A DNA stretch of 64,000 nucleotides, from positions 1,233,974-1,297,973 of the forward strand of contig NZ_JAASQU010000001.1 in assembly GCF_011762005.1 (NCBI RefSeq). Direction: 5' to 3'. The stretch comes from Qipengyuania flava. Lineage in GTDB: Bacteria > Pseudomonadota > Alphaproteobacteria > Sphingomonadales > Sphingomonadaceae. The position numbers were made by a program, and so were the translations under genes. The notes beneath the pieces were generated by a model, which was given only the letters and a program-made list of their open reading frames with translations, had not been told where the DNA came from and did no database searches. This document shows positions 1 to 9,779 of this stretch, piece after piece. How positions within the stretch are numbered: position 1 is the first letter of the stretch; each line of letters starts with the position of its first letter.

Positions 1-680
1 TCGGCATGCGGCGGGAGGAAATCGCGCAATTCCACCCAGTCGAGCGTGACGCCGAGCATGTTAGAAACCCGGTCGAGAGCCGATTCCAGCGTCATCACGG
101 GTCGTTCGCGAACCATGTGGATTGCGGGCGCGGTGCGCGCCTTGACCCGGCCATAGGCTTCGATCAGCGCGAACTGGTCGCAGCGCCAGCGCGTCTTGCG
201 TTCGATTTCGAGGCCCTCGGGTGCCCCGCGCAGGAAGACATCGCGCCCGATGCGATTGCCGCCCATCAGCCGCGCGGCGGCATCGCGCATCGCGCCCAAC
301 CGTTGCAATCGTAATTGCAGCTTGAGCGCCAGCTCCTCGGGGCTCGGGTCCTCCTGCTCCTCTTTCGGCAGCAGCATGGCGGATTTGAGATAGGCGAGCC
401 AGGCCGCCATCACGAGATAGTCCGCCGCAAGTTCGAGTTTCAGCGCCTCGGCCTGGTCGATGTAATCGAGATACTGGTCGACCAGCGAGAGGATCGAGAT
501 CGAACGCAGATCGACTTTCTGCCGCCTGGCCAGGTCGAGCAAGAGGTCGAGGGGGCCTTCCCAGCCGTCGAGTTCGAGATAAAGCGCGTTTTCGTCCACG
601 GGCGCCTCGGCAGCGATGCCGTCCCAGTCCTCCTCACCCGGCTGCACGGGGTCGGAGAACAGAAGCCCGTCGTTCGTCAC
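1..680 (-). CDS. scpA: Segregation and condensation protein A, partial (C-terminus outside window)
   Basis: Kleisin-like subunit of the Smc-ScpA-ScpB condensin complex, which acts on the nucleoid to compact and segregate chromosomes. Reading the minus strand from 680 gives an open frame that runs off the window edge. Residues about 32-60 carry the ScpA signature (LDGWEGPLDLLLDLARRQ, then KVDLRSISILSLVDQYLDYI), followed by the helical stretch AADYLVMAAWLAYLKSAMLL. The start is GTG at 680, which overlaps the nagZ stop codon (GTGA), so translation is probably coupled. No in-frame ATG lies before the conserved core. Family membership is clear; the last part of the gene is not visible. Confidence 0.93.
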   Translation of the reverse strand, partial: MTNDGLLFSDPVQPGEEDWDGIAAEAPVDENALYLELDGWEGPLDLLLDLARRQKVDLRSISILSLVDQYLDYIDQAEALKLELAADYLVMAAWLAYLKSAMLLPKEEQEDPSPEELALKLQLRLQRLGAMRDAAARLMGGNRIGRDVFLRGAPEGLEIERKTRWRCDQFALIEAYGRVKARTAPAIHMVRERPVMTLESALDRVSNMLGVTLDWVELRDFLPPHA

Positions 681-1699
681 GCGGCGCGATCCTCCGCCAG
701 CCCTAGCAGCGCGTCGCGCTTGGCCAGCAATTCGGTGGTATCGGGACCATCTTGCGGAGCCGTCATCGCGTCATGCACGCGTTCGAGCCGCTTGGCCGCC
801 GCATCCCCGAGGTCGGGCGACTGCTCGGCGATCGCGCGCTGGTCGTCCATCTTCGCCCAGCAGTTCAAGACGATGTCGCACCCCGCCTTCAGCGCACGGC
901 GGGCGCGTTCGGGAATCGAGCCGTCGAGCGCCTGCATGTCGATATCATCGGACAGCAGAAGCCCGTCGAAGCCGATGCGCTGGCGAATGATCTCGTCGAT
1001 CACCTTGGCCGACAGCGTGGCCGGATGGTCGGTATCCCATGCCTCGAAGACGATATGCGCGCTCATGCCCAATGGATGGGCCGCCAGAGTGCGGAAGGGC
1101 TCCAGGTCGACCGCCAGATCCTCGTCACTCGCTGCGACGCGTGGCAGTTCCTTGTGCGAATCGCAGGTTGCGCGGCCGTGTCCCGGCATATGCTTGAGAC
1201 AGCCGACGATGCCTGCGCGCGACATCCCGTCGAGCACTGCGCGGCCCAGCGCAGCGACCTGCAGCGGATCGCTGCCCAGCGCGCGATCGCCGATTACATC
1301 GTCTGTTTCCTTGCGGCGCACGTCGAAAGGCGCGTGGTAATCTACCGTGATGCCCATTTCCGCCAGTTCGCGGCCCATTGCCTCGGCGTTAGCGCGTGCG
1401 GCCTCGATCGCGGAAGCGGGTGCGATGTCCCACAGCCGCGCAAAAGCCTCGCCCGCAGGATAGCGCTGCCACACGGGCGGCTTCATCCGCGCCACGCGGC
1501 CGCCTTCCTGGTCGATGGAAATAATCAGCTGCTCGCGCCCGTGAATCGAGCGCAAGTCGTCGGTCAGCCGCCGCAATTGCCCCTTGTTCTCGCAATTGCG
1601 CGCGAACAGGATGTAGCCCGCCGGATCGGCATCGGCGAAGAAGGCGCGTTCCTCTTGCGAAAGAGAGGGGCCGGCAATGCCGAAAATGGCAGGTGTCAT
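677..1699 (-). CDS. nagZ: Beta-N-acetylhexosaminidase (glycoside hydrolase family 3)
   Basis: Cytoplasmic enzyme that removes GlcNAc from anhydro-muropeptides in peptidoglycan recycling. The 340-residue length fits single-domain NagZ. Diagnostic motifs are SIDQEGGRVARMKPP (61-75), the general acid/base loop KHMPGHG (169-175) and the nucleophile motif SDDIDM (250-255). It lies between a SPOR-domain gene and scpA in the order usual for sphingomonads, with a 4-base overlap into scpA. Products of this enzyme can signal to AmpR-type beta-lactamase regulators in other bacteria, but no such regulator is in the window. Confidence 0.95.
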   Translation of the reverse strand: MTPAIFGIAGPSLSQEERAFFADADPAGYILFARNCENKGQLRRLTDDLRSIHGREQLIISIDQEGGRVARMKPPVWQRYPAGEAFARLWDIAPASAIEAARANAEAMGRELAEMGITVDYHAPFDVRRKETDDVIGDRALGSDPLQVAALGRAVLDGMSRAGIVGCLKHMPGHGRATCDSHKELPRVAASDEDLAVDLEPFRTLAAHPLGMSAHIVFEAWDTDHPATLSAKVIDEIIRQRIGFDGLLLSDDIDMQALDGSIPERARRALKAGCDIVLNCWAKMDDQRAIAEQSPDLGDAAAKRLERVHDAMTAPQDGPDTTELLAKRDALLGLAEDRAA

Positions 1700-1778
1700 A
1701 TCGAGAAAATGAGCGCCGACGCCGTTTCCCGCAAGTTCCGACCGCGCGTCAGATGTGGAAAGCGGCGCCAGTGACGAC

Positions 1779-2465
1779 CTATTTGATGAAGCAGGCCAGC
1801 CCGTCGGCCTTCAGCGCTGCACACAGCCGATCCGCCGAAGCCCGGTCGCCGGCTAGCGCCTGCAGCCGGTAGACTTTCCCGATATCGACCTGCGCCTCGA
1901 TCACGCGGTGCCGCACCCCATTGAGCGCTTCGGTCTGGCGCATGAGGTTGGACCAGGCGGCCTCGGCATCTTCGCGGCGCGGATAGGCCCCTACCTGCAC
2001 CGCGGTACCCGCAGCCGCGGCTGGCGCGCGCGGCCCCTCGTTGACCGTCGACGCGATCGTCGGGGCCGCACCCGTCTGTGGCCCTGGGGCCGGTTCGGCC
2101 AGCCTGCCTTCGCGGGTTTGCCCTTCACCGACGGCGAAGCTGGTGTCGCCCGTTCCGGCGAAAGTCTTTCCGCCCGGATCGTCGGGCTTGCTCTTGTAAG
2201 GTTCCTCGGGCGCCGCGATCACGCTGCCATCGGCAGGCGGTTCATCCGAAGCCTGGTTGGTGACAAACCAGATAGTGCCGACGACGAGGCCGAGCAGGAC
2301 CAGCGCGAGCACGCCGAGCAGGACCATGCGCGAGGTGTCGAATCCCGTCGCCTGTTCCTCATCCTCGCCCGCTTCGAGCCAGGGAAGGCTCTCGTCATCT
2401 GCCAGGTCGAGTTCGTCTTCGTCATTCCAATCGGCATCCGTACCGAATGGCGTCGCCCCCGTCAT
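1779..2465 (-). CDS. SPOR-domain inner-membrane protein
   Basis: Probable bitopic cell-envelope protein binding denuded peptidoglycan at division sites through its SPOR domain. It has an acidic cytoplasmic N-terminus (1-45), one transmembrane segment (about 46-68, MVLLGVLALVLLGLVVGTIW), a long Pro/Gly/Ala linker and a C-terminal SPOR domain (about 148-228, with VQVGAYPRREDAEAAW and the ending ADGLACFIK). The start is placed at ATG 2465, because a GAGGAG Shine-Dalgarno sits 8 bases upstream; the GTG six bases earlier is too close to it. It begins 2 bases after the argS stop, so it is cotranscribed with argS and nagZ. FtsN/DedD-like function is inferred only from the domain layout. Confidence 0.85.
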   Translation of the reverse strand: MTGATPFGTDADWNDEDELDLADDESLPWLEAGEDEEQATGFDTSRMVLLGVLALVLLGLVVGTIWFVTNQASDEPPADGSVIAAPEEPYKSKPDDPGGKTFAGTGDTSFAVGEGQTREGRLAEPAPGPQTGAAPTIASTVNEGPRAPAAAAGTAVQVGAYPRREDAEAAWSNLMRQTEALNGVRHRVIEAQVDIGKVYRLQALAGDRASADRLCAALKADGLACFIK

Positions 2466-2467
2466 GG

Positions 2468-4207
2468 TCACATCTCCTCGACCGCTTCGACCCCCAGAAT
2501 GGCAAGGCCGTTGCGGATCACCTGCCCGACCTGAGCCGCGAGGAACAGCCGCGCGGCAGTCAGTTCGGGATCGCCCTCCTGGATGATCCGCTTCGCGGGA
2601 TCATCGTTACCCGCATTCCAGAAACTGTGGAAGGCGGCAGCGAGGTCGCCGAGGAAGAACGCAATGCGATGCGGCTCGCGCGCCTTGGCTGCGGCTTCGA
2701 CCACCCGCGGAAACTGCGCGGCTTCGCGAACCAGCGCGAGTTCGTCCTCGCCCAGCCGGTCTAGATTGTCCGCATCCGGCGCGACCCCCGCCTTGCGCAG
2801 CGTAGAATGGATCCTGGCATGCGCATACTGGAGGTAGAATACCGGGTTCTCCTTCGATGCTTCGACCACCTTGGCGAAGTCGAACTCCATCTGGGCGTCG
2901 GGCTTGCGGGTCAGCATGGTGAAGCGGACCACGTCCTTGCCCACCTCGTTCACGACGTCCGCCAGCGTGACGAATGTGCCCGAACGCTTGGACATCTTGA
3001 CCGGCTCGCCATCGCGCAGCAGCTTGACCATCTGGACCAGCTTGACATCGAACGGGACATCCCGGCCCGCGCCCTTGGTCAAAGCGGCAACAGCGGCCTT
3101 GATCCGCTTGACCGTGCCCGCATGGTCGGCGCCCCAGATATCGATCAGCGCATCAGCCTTTTCGGCCTTCTGGAAATGATAGGCGAGATCGGCCCCGAAA
3201 TAGGTCCAGGCACCGTTCGATTTCTTGATCGGGCGGTCCTGATCGTCGCCGAATTCGGTCGAGCGGAACAGCGGCAATTCGACCGGCTCCCAATCCTCGG
3301 GCGGGGCCTTGCCCTTGGGCGCTTCGAGCACACCGTCGTAGATAAGGCCTTTCTCGCGCAGCCAGGCCTCGGCAGCTTCGGGCTTCTTTGCCGCCTGCAG
3401 TTCGGCTTCCGACGAGAACAGATCGTGATGGATGCCCAGCAGCGCGAGATCTTCGCGGATCATGTCCATCATCGCGGCAACCGAACGCTCGCGGAACAGG
3501 CCGAGCCATTCGCTTTCGGCGGCATCCTTGTAGGCGGGGCCGAATTCCTGCGCGAGCCGCTCGCCCACCGGCTTGAGGTAATCGCCGGGATAGAGGCCTT
3601 CCGGAATCGCGCCGATATGCTCGCCCAACGCCTCGCGGTAACGCAGATGCGCCGATCGCGCGAGGACATCGACCTGCCCGCCCGCATCGTTGACGTAATA
3701 TTCGCGCGTCACGCGATACCCAGCCCATTCGAGCAGGCCGCACAGCGCATCGCCCACCACCGCACCGCGACAATGGCCCATGTGCATCGGGCCGGTCGGA
3801 TTGGCCGACACATATTCGACATTGACCGTTTTGCCGTCGCCCATGACCGAGCGACCGTAGGCGTCGCCAAGGTCGGCAATCGCCAGCAATTCGCGACGCC
3901 ATGCATCGGGGGCAAGCCGCAGATTGATGAAGCCCGGACCGGCGATCTCGGCCGCCGCAATATCGGGTTCGCGCGAGAGATGGTCGACGATCTTCTCGGC
4001 CAGCGCGCGCGGGTTGGTCTTGGCCTGCTTGGCCAGAACCATGGCGGCATTCGTGGCAAGGTCGCCATGCGAGGGATCGCGGGGCGGTTCCACCGTGACG
4101 TTGCCGCGGGGGGTATCCGCGGGAAGCACGCCTTCCAGTTCGAGGGCGTTGAGGACCGCATCGATCCGGGCGGCGAAAGCCGCGTGAAGTGTCTGCATTT
4201 CAGCCAT
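2468..4207 (-). CDS. argS: Arginyl-tRNA synthetase
   Basis: Class I aminoacyl-tRNA synthetase charging tRNA-Arg in the cytoplasm. The 579 residues match the family. Visible elements are the N-terminal Add-1 domain, the ATP-binding HIGH motif as HMGH (142-145, within [14 protein letters not shown]), the KMSKS loop as KMSKR (404-408), and the C-terminal DALR anticodon-binding domain with [12 protein letters not shown] (about 445-456) and the ending [14 protein letters not shown]. It is the promoter-proximal gene of the minus-strand set argS-SPOR-nagZ-scpA. Start at ATG 4207; another ATG three codons in cannot be excluded. Confidence 0.97.
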   Translation of the reverse strand: MAEMQTLHAAFAARIDAVLNALELEGVLPADTPRGNVTVEPPRDPSHGDLATNAAMVLAKQAKTNPRALAEKIVDHLSREPDIAAAEIAGPGFINLRLAPDAWRRELLAIADLGDAYGRSVMGDGKTVNVEYVSANPTGPMHMGHCRGAVVGDALCGLLEWAGYRVTREYYVNDAGGQVDVLARSAHLRYREALGEHIGAIPEGLYPGDYLKPVGERLAQEFGPAYKDAAESEWLGLFRERSVAAMMDMIREDLALLGIHHDLFSSEAELQAAKKPEAAEAWLREKGLIYDGVLEAPKGKAPPEDWEPVELPLFRSTEFGDDQDRPIKKSNGAWTYFGADLAYHFQKAEKADALIDIWGADHAGTVKRIKAAVAALTKGAGRDVPFDVKLVQMVKLLRDGEPVKMSKRSGTFVTLADVVNEVGKDVVRFTMLTRKPDAQMEFDFAKVVEASKENPVFYLQYAHARIHSTLRKAGVAPDADNLDRLGEDELALVREAAQFPRVVEAAAKAREPHRIAFFLGDLAAAFHSFWNAGNDDPAKRIIQEGDPELTAARLFLAAQVGQVIRNGLAILGVEAVEEM

Positions 4208-4262
4208 GGCGCGCGCCTAGCCTATCGGCGCAAAATGGCAAGACGCCATGGCGGCGCGCCAT

Positions 4263-4916
4263 TTACCGCGTGGCGTTGTAGCGCAGCTGCGCTTCGGTAA
4301 GCTGGAAACCGACCAGCAATTCGAACGTGGCCCGCTGCACGGCCGCGCGCACCGCCGGGTCTGCCAGCGGGTCGAGTGCGGCATCGGGATCGCCCGGCTC
4401 GCGCTTGCGCGTGATCTGCTCGCGGATTTCCGCGGGCAAGGTGGCATCGGCGCGATTGACGTAAGCCGCGGCGGTGCCGCGTGCCTGGGCACGTTCCGCG
4501 CCATCGGCGAATTGCAGCGTGACCGAGCCCACCCGCTTGGTCACGACCGACGATCCGCCACGCAGCACGGTCGAGAAATAGGGCAGCGTGACCGTGCGGC
4601 TGCCGCGCGTATCGCTGCGGCGGGCCACCACGTCGAAGCTGGCTTCGGTATAGACGCGGTCGCCGCTGTCCTCATTGCAGGTCGAGCGCAGATTGGTGAT
4701 CGCCGCGGTCACGTCGAGATCTGCCAGAGTCGTCGAACCCGGGGTGCGGAAGGTGGTGATGTCGCCGGTATAGTCGGGAATGCCGACCGCAGGGCAGGTG
4801 GACCGCACCGCGGTAATGCCGACGCCCTGATTGACGACCAGATCGCCTTCCTTGGCGCAGCCGGCCAGTACCAGGCCCAGAGCAAGCACGGGAAGCAGAC
4901 GGGTGCGGATGGTCAT
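4263..4916 (-). CDS. Conserved hypothetical lipoprotein
   Basis: A 217-residue predicted lipoprotein: basic start, hydrophobic stretch and lipobox LVLAGC give a mature N-terminal Cys near residue 20. The +2 residue after Cys is Ala, which does not suggest inner-membrane retention in the E. coli scheme. The body is beta-rich and polar without a domain I recognise; the C-terminal part (QRATFELLVGFQLTEAQLRY) looks helical. The open frame continues upstream into the opposite strand of ispH, but the lipoprotein signal fixes the start at ATG 4916. It is transcribed divergently from ispH with 96 bases between the starts. Similar proteins occur next to ispH in related sphingomonads (from memory); function unknown. 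Confidence 0.75.
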   Translation of the reverse strand: MTIRTRLLPVLALGLVLAGCAKEGDLVVNQGVGITAVRSTCPAVGIPDYTGDITTFRTPGSTTLADLDVTAAITNLRSTCNEDSGDRVYTEASFDVVARRSDTRGSRTVTLPYFSTVLRGGSSVVTKRVGSVTLQFADGAERAQARGTAAAYVNRADATLPAEIREQITRKREPGDPDAALDPLADPAVRAAVQRATFELLVGFQLTEAQLRYNATR

Positions 4917-5012
4917 GCGGCTAATTTCCCTTTTGCGGTCATTCGAATTCGTAGCCCCTTGGGCTGCGGGACGCCCTAGCTTGGCCTGCACGAAAGCGCT
5001 AGAGGGCGACAC

Positions 5013-5996
5013 ATGAACGCCCCCTTTCCATCCACGCCCGGCGTATCGGACAGCGATCCGCGCCTGCCGCTCCAGCTCATGATCGCTGCCCCGCGCGGCT
5101 TTTGCGCCGGGGTCGACCGCGCGATCGAGATCGTCGAGCGCGCGCTGCAGAAGTACGGCGCCCCGGTTTATGTCCGCCACGAGATCGTGCACAACCGCTA
5201 CGTTGTCGACAGCCTCAAGGCCAAGGGCGCGGTCTTCGTGGAGGAACTCGACGAAGTGCCTGACGATGCCCCGGTCGTGTTCAGTGCGCATGGCGTCCCC
5301 AAGACAGTCCCTGCCGAAGCCGAGCGGCGCAAGATGCTCTATGTGGACGCGACCTGCCCGTTGGTGAGCAAGGTCCATCGCCAGGCCGAACGCCAGATCG
5401 AAAAGGGCCAGCACATCCTGTTCATCGGCCATGCCGGCCATCCCGAGGTGATCGGCACGATGGGGCAGGTTCCCGAAGGCCGCATCACACTGGTCGAAAC
5501 GGTCGAGGACGTAGCGCGGCTCGAATTCGGTCCCGATGACGATCTGTCCTACCTTTCGCAGACCACGCTTTCGGTCGACGACACGCGCGAAATCATAGCC
5601 GCGCTCGAGGCGCGCTTCTCCCAGATCGTCGCGCCCAAGGCGGAAGATATCTGCTACGCCACCAGCAATCGCCAGGCCGCAGTGAAGGATATCGCCGGTA
5701 GCTGCGATCTGGTGCTGGTGATCGGCGCGCCCAACTCGTCGAATTCTCTGCGTCTGGTCGAAGTGGCCGAGCGACTGGGCACCGATGCACGGCTGATCCA
5801 GCGCGCCGACGAGATCGATCCGAGCTGGCTCGAAGGCGTGGGTACGATCGGCCTGACCGCAGGGGCTTCTGCCCCCGAGAAACTGGTCCGCGAAGTGGTC
5901 GACCGCCTGTCCGACTGGCGCCAGGTGGAAGAGCAGGTCGTCACCAGCGCCGAAGAGAACATGGTCTTCAAGCTGCCGCGCCAGCTAACCGACTGA
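5013..5996 (+). CDS. ispH: 4-hydroxy-3-methylbut-2-enyl diphosphate reductase
   Basis: Final enzyme of the non-mevalonate (MEP) isoprenoid pathway, an iron-sulfur reductase turning HMBPP into IPP and DMAPP. The three cluster ligands are visible at Cys31 ([11 protein letters not shown]), Cys115 ([11 protein letters not shown]) and Cys214 ([11 protein letters not shown]). The catalytic His regions HEIVHN (56-61) and SAHGVP (91-96) are intact. The length of 327 residues is typical. It is followed after one base by thrB and then rnhA in one plus-strand transcription unit. Confidence 0.97.
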   Translation: MNAPFPSTPGVSDSDPRLPLQLMIAAPRGFCAGVDRAIEIVERALQKYGAPVYVRHEIVHNRYVVDSLKAKGAVFVEELDEVPDDAPVVFSAHGVPKTVPAEAERRKMLYVDATCPLVSKVHRQAERQIEKGQHILFIGHAGHPEVIGTMGQVPEGRITLVETVEDVARLEFGPDDDLSYLSQTTLSVDDTREIIAALEARFSQIVAPKAEDICYATSNRQAAVKDIAGSCDLVLVIGAPNSSNSLRLVEVAERLGTDARLIQRADEIDPSWLEGVGTIGLTAGASAPEKLVREVVDRLSDWRQVEEQVVTSAEENMVFKLPRQLTD

Positions 5997-5997
5997 G

Positions 5998-6954
5998 GTG
6001 GCCGTCTATACCCATCTGGGTGCCGAGGATCTCGCGCAGCTGATCGCCCATTACGATGTCGGTCGGCTGCTCTCGTTCAAGGGCATTGCGGAAGGGGTCT
6101 CGAATTCGAACTGGCTGCTCGAAACGACGCAGGGGCGATTCATCCTGACCATGTACGAACGGCGGATCGAGACCGACGACCTGCCGTTCTTCCTTGGGCT
6201 GCTCGATCATCTTTCCGCCGCCAATTGCCCCGTGCCCCGCACGATCCACGATTGCGATGGCGCAGCCTATCGCATGGTCGATGGCAAGGCCGTTGCGCTG
6301 ATCGAATTTCTGCCCGGCCTGTCTCCCAGCACCCCGACCGAGGCGCAGGCACGCTCGGTCGGAGCGGCGCTGGGACAGATGCATCGGGCAGCACAAGATT
6401 ACCCGGGCACGCGCAACAGCACGCTCGAGCCGCAGGATACGCTGGAGATTCTCGATCAATGCGGCACAGATGCGTTGGCGGGTATCGACCCGGCGCTGCC
6501 CGATATACTGCCGATCGGGGCGCGGATCGTCGCCGACTGGCCGGAACATCTGCCCGGATCCATTATCCATTCGGATCTGTTCCCGGACAATGTTCTGATG
6601 CTGGGCGACGAGGTCACGGGCATGATCGATTTCTATTTCGCCGCGACCGGCGCGATGGCCTATGATCTTGCGGTGACGCATGCCGCGTGGTGCTTCGACG
6701 ACACCGGTGAAGCCTGCGACCCCGCGCTCGGCGCCGCGCTGATCGCGGGCTATGAGAGCCTGCGCCCGCTGTCGGATTACGAGCGCGCCGCGCTGCCTCT
6801 GCTGGCTCAGGGCGCCTGCCTGCGCTTTATCGCCAGCCGCGCGCAGGACTGGCTCGAAACACCCGAGGATGCGCTGGTCCGCCGCAAGGATCCGATGGAT
6901 TTCATGCGCCGTCTGGAATTCTACCGCGCAAACGGCCAGAGCGCCTTCGCATGA
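5998..6954 (+). CDS. thrB: Homoserine kinase (type II, APH-fold)
   Basis: Phosphorylates homoserine for threonine synthesis. It belongs to the aminoglycoside-phosphotransferase-like ThrB type found in alphaproteobacteria, not the GHMP type of E. coli. Evidence: the N-terminal MAVYTHL...[11 protein letters not shown] pattern, the catalytic loop HSDLFPDN (His191, Asp193, Asn198) and the metal-binding segment [11 protein letters not shown] about 15 residues later. The start codon is GTG at 5998, one base after the ispH stop, with only a weak ribosome site, so coupling is likely. The stop overlaps the rnhA start (ATGA). Neighbours ispH and rnhA match the usual alphaproteobacterial order. Confidence 0.92.
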   Translation: MAVYTHLGAEDLAQLIAHYDVGRLLSFKGIAEGVSNSNWLLETTQGRFILTMYERRIETDDLPFFLGLLDHLSAANCPVPRTIHDCDGAAYRMVDGKAVALIEFLPGLSPSTPTEAQARSVGAALGQMHRAAQDYPGTRNSTLEPQDTLEILDQCGTDALAGIDPALPDILPIGARIVADWPEHLPGSIIHSDLFPDNVLMLGDEVTGMIDFYFAATGAMAYDLAVTHAAWCFDDTGEACDPALGAALIAGYESLRPLSDYERAALPLLAQGACLRFIASRAQDWLETPEDALVRRKDPMDFMRRLEFYRANGQSAFA

Positions 6955-7394
6955 AGAAGGTCGAACTGTTCACCGATGGCGCATGCAAGGGCAATCCCGG
7001 GCCAGGCGGCTGGGGCGCGCTGCTGCGCATGGGCCCGCATGAAAAGGAAATGTCGGGCGGCGAGGCCGATACAACCAACAATCGCATGGAAATGACCGCC
7101 GCGATCAAGGGATTGTCCGCCCTGATCGAACCCTGCGAGGTCGATGTCTATACCGACAGCAAATATCTGATCGACGGCATCACCAAATGGGTCCACGGCT
7201 GGAAAAAGCGAGGTTGGGTGAACGCCAGCAAGAAGCCGGTGCGCAATGCGGAACTATGGCACGACTTGATCGAATTGACCGCGCGCCACAAGGTCGACTG
7301 GCATTGGGTGAAAGGCCACTCGGGTCATCCCGAAAACGAACGCGTGGACCGCCTCGCCAGTGACGAGGCGGACCGGATCATGCGCGAGGGCTGA
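6951..7394 (+). CDS. rnhA: Ribonuclease HI
   Basis: Degrades the RNA strand of RNA-DNA hybrids during replication. All catalytic residues are present: Asp9 ([14 protein letters not shown]), Glu47 (NNRMEMTA), Asp69 (YTDSKYL), His123 ([10 protein letters not shown]) and Asp133 (RVDRLA). The basic protrusion helix (GWKKRGW) is also present. The 147-residue length is normal. The ATG overlaps the thrB stop. Its own stop abuts the stop of the convergent DUF1508 gene with no base between them, in the palindrome TGATCA. Confidence 0.97.
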   Translation: MKKVELFTDGACKGNPGPGGWGALLRMGPHEKEMSGGEADTTNNRMEMTAAIKGLSALIEPCEVDVYTDSKYLIDGITKWVHGWKKRGWVNASKKPVRNAELWHDLIELTARHKVDWHWVKGHSGHPENERVDRLASDEADRIMREG

Positions 7395-7571
7395 TCAGCT
7401 CTCGTCGACGGTTTCGGCTTCGGGGCCGTTCTTCTGTACGGACGCAATCGCATTCTTGGCGCTGGCCTTGGACTTATAGCCTTCGGTCCAGAAGATCGGT
7501 TCGGAATTGTACATGAAATAGGCCACGAACTCGCCGGCCTTGTTCTTCTTGATCTTGAAATGATGCGCCAT
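7395..7571 (-). CDS. DUF1508 / YegP-like small protein
   Basis: A 58-residue single-repeat member of the DUF1508 (UPF0339, YegP) family. The visible pattern is FKIKKNKAGEFVAYFMYNSE followed by EGYKSKASAKNAIASVQKN, the beta-strand unit and helix of this fold; E. coli YegP has two such repeats. The start at ATG 7571 is preceded by GGGAG. It is a single-gene unit convergent with rnhA. The biological role of the family is not settled. Confidence 0.85.
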   Translation of the reverse strand: MAHHFKIKKNKAGEFVAYFMYNSEPIFWTEGYKSKASAKNAIASVQKNGPEAETVDES

Positions 7572-7631
7572 CTGTCGCTCCCGTCGATGGTGTTGAAATC
7601 GCGGGCACACTAACAAATGAGGCGAGCTTGG

Positions 7632-8726
7632 CTAGCCGAAGCGCTCCGGTGCGTAGAGACCCGTATCGAGGCCTTGGGTCATCGCATCGCGCGGCTCGTC
7701 GAGCAGCAGTTGGCGACCTAGCCGCGCCGCAGCGGGGGAAGTCTGTATGCCGAAACCGCCCTGCCCAGCGAACCAAGCGAAGCCTTCGACCTGCGGATCG
7801 TGGCCATAAACGGGCCGACGATCGGGTGCGAAGCTGCGTAGTCCCGCCCATTTGTGTTCCACCGCCGCGACCTTCCAGTCGACCACCTCTTCGAGCCGGG
7901 CGATCGCTTCGGCCACGGCCAGTTCTTCGGGCGCGGCATCGCAGGCCACACTGGGTTCTTCATCATGCGGGCTCAGCCACAAACGACCCGATTCGGGCTT
8001 GAAATAGAACCGGCCGCGCAGATCGAGGACAAGCGGAAGATCGTTGGACACCGGCGGATCGATACGGACCTGCGCCACGGTGCGGCGATAGGGTTTGATA
8101 CCCACGGGATTCGCGCCGGCCATGACGGCCAGCTCATCGGCCCATGCGCCCGCTGCGTTGACCACCGTCTTGGCCCGATGGCTTGCGCCGGTCTCGGTCG
8201 CGATCGTCCAGCTGCCGGAAGCGCGGTTCATCCCGCACACCCGGGCACGGCATTCGAGCAGCGCGCCAGCCGAACGGGCCCGGGCGAGGTAGTGTGCGTG
8301 CAGCCCCGCAACGTCGATATCGGCGCAAACGGGCTCCCAGATGGCATCCGACCATTCGTGCCGCACACCCGGCAAGCGCTTCTGAAGGTCACCACGGCCG
8401 AGATGCTGGATCGTCGCACCGGTGGGGACGAAGCGCTGCATGAAATCGGTGACGAGCTCTTCGTCACCCTCACGCGCGATGTAGAGCGCGCCGCGCTGAT
8501 GCAAGAAACCCTTCTCGCGCAGGTATGCGCCCGAAGCGAGCGTGAGCGGCACGATTTCCGGACCACCATAGCATTCTTCCCAGAATGCCGCCGACCGCCC
8601 CGTCGCATGGTAGCCCGGCTTGTCCTCCCCCTCGAGGATCAACACGCTGGCACCCGATTCGGCCAGTTCGGCCGCCAGGCTGGCACCGGCTATCCCCGCG
8701 CCGACAATGGCAAAATCGTGGGTCAT
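7632..8726 (-). CDS. FAD-dependent D-amino-acid dehydrogenase, DauA-like
   Basis: FAD oxidoreductase of the DAO family, probably deaminating a D-amino acid and passing electrons to an acceptor other than oxygen. The dinucleotide motif GAGIAGASLAAELA (8-21) is followed by PGYHATGRSAAF, then ADIDVAGLHAHYL, HKWAGLRSFAPDRRP and GQGGFGIQTSPAAARLG. These blocks follow the layout of Pseudomonas D-arginine dehydrogenase DauA, recalled from memory. The substrate is not shown by the sequence; other DAO-family oxidases remain possible. It is translationally coupled (ATGA) to the upstream hydrolase. Confidence 0.78.
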   Translation of the reverse strand: MTHDFAIVGAGIAGASLAAELAESGASVLILEGEDKPGYHATGRSAAFWEECYGGPEIVPLTLASGAYLREKGFLHQRGALYIAREGDEELVTDFMQRFVPTGATIQHLGRGDLQKRLPGVRHEWSDAIWEPVCADIDVAGLHAHYLARARSAGALLECRARVCGMNRASGSWTIATETGASHRAKTVVNAAGAWADELAVMAGANPVGIKPYRRTVAQVRIDPPVSNDLPLVLDLRGRFYFKPESGRLWLSPHDEEPSVACDAAPEELAVAEAIARLEEVVDWKVAAVEHKWAGLRSFAPDRRPVYGHDPQVEGFAWFAGQGGFGIQTSPAAARLGRQLLLDEPRDAMTQGLDTGLYAPERFG

Positions 8727-9691
8727 GCCGCACCTTCCTTAGGTACCACCCGGTCGAGGAACTCGGTGATCCCGTCGAGTGCGCGCCGTCGCACCGGATC
8801 CACCTCGCGCAGGATTTCATGACGTGCTTCGTCGCCGAAGGCGATCAGTTCCCCCTTGGGCAGACGCTGCGCCGCACGCACCGCAGCTTCGTGGCTGACC
8901 AGCCGGTCGGCCGAGGTGCTCAGCACGAGAACCGGCACGGTCACCTGTTCGAGCGCTCCGGCCCGGGCGAGCCTGCGCGCGCTAGCGTAAGCGCGTTCGA
9001 CCCAGCCCCAACTGCCCGGTCCCATGACCAGTTCGGGGCGTCGTTCGCGCCACCATGCCTCGTCGGCATAGCGCGCAGCGTCATGCGTGAGCAGGTCGGA
9101 ACGCTTGGCAGGCAGTTCGCCCGGTTTCTCGCTCCATTTCCATGCCGGTCGGGTGGGCGCCCCGATCACAGTCATCAACCGTGCCACGCCATGCAGCAGA
9201 GCCAGTGGCAGCGGAGGGCCCGACATGCCGATCATCGGCGCGCTCAGCACCATCGCATCGGGATCGACCTGCCCATCGACAAGCGCACGGGTGACGAGGT
9301 GACCGCCCATGGAATGGCCGGCCAGCACGTGCGGCCCCGGCGTTTCGGCTTTCCAAGCGTTCCAGAGATGCGCGAGGTCGGCGGTCCAGTCGGAGAAATC
9401 GCCGATATGGCCGGTGATAGCGTCGCTCCCGAGGCGTCCAGAACCCGCCTGCCCACGCCAATCTGCCGCTGTTACATGCCAGCCATGCCCGTGCCAGTGG
9501 TCGAGCGTTTCGAGGTATTTTTCGTAGAAGTCGCCGCGGCCGGGCAGGAACAGGATCGAACCGCGCGCCGTGCCGGCCGGAACCGGCAAGTCGATCCGCC
9601 TGATCGCATGCCCGTCGGCCAATTCGAAACGCGATTCGCGTGCCGCTGCAGGTATCGTGCGGCGATCGAACCCATCCTGTGGCGCTGGCAT
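8723..9691 (-). CDS. Alpha/beta hydrolase, lysophospholipase/monoacylglycerol-lipase-like
   Basis: A 322-residue serine hydrolase of the Hydrolase_4 (PldB/monoglyceride lipase) type. The nucleophile elbow is GHSMGG with Ser127; LFLPGRGDFYEKY (48-60) is the oxyanion region; STSADRLVS and DEARHEILRE near the C-terminus supply the probable Asp and His. No signal peptide is seen, so a cytoplasmic or peripheral enzyme is likely. First gene of a two-gene minus-strand unit with the DauA-like gene, overlapping it by 4 bases. The exact ester substrate is unknown. Confidence 0.82.
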   Translation of the reverse strand: MPAPQDGFDRRTIPAAARESRFELADGHAIRRIDLPVPAGTARGSILFLPGRGDFYEKYLETLDHWHGHGWHVTAADWRGQAGSGRLGSDAITGHIGDFSDWTADLAHLWNAWKAETPGPHVLAGHSMGGHLVTRALVDGQVDPDAMVLSAPMIGMSGPPLPLALLHGVARLMTVIGAPTRPAWKWSEKPGELPAKRSDLLTHDAARYADEAWWRERRPELVMGPGSWGWVERAYASARRLARAGALEQVTVPVLVLSTSADRLVSHEAAVRAAQRLPKGELIAFGDEARHEILREVDPVRRRALDGITEFLDRVVPKEGAA

Positions 9692-9779
9692 CCCGGTGAT
9701 CGCGAACCTCCTCTATGGTTACTTTTTGGTAAGCACGTTCCTGTAGCAATGCGCCACGAAGCAAATCCTGCGGAGCGCC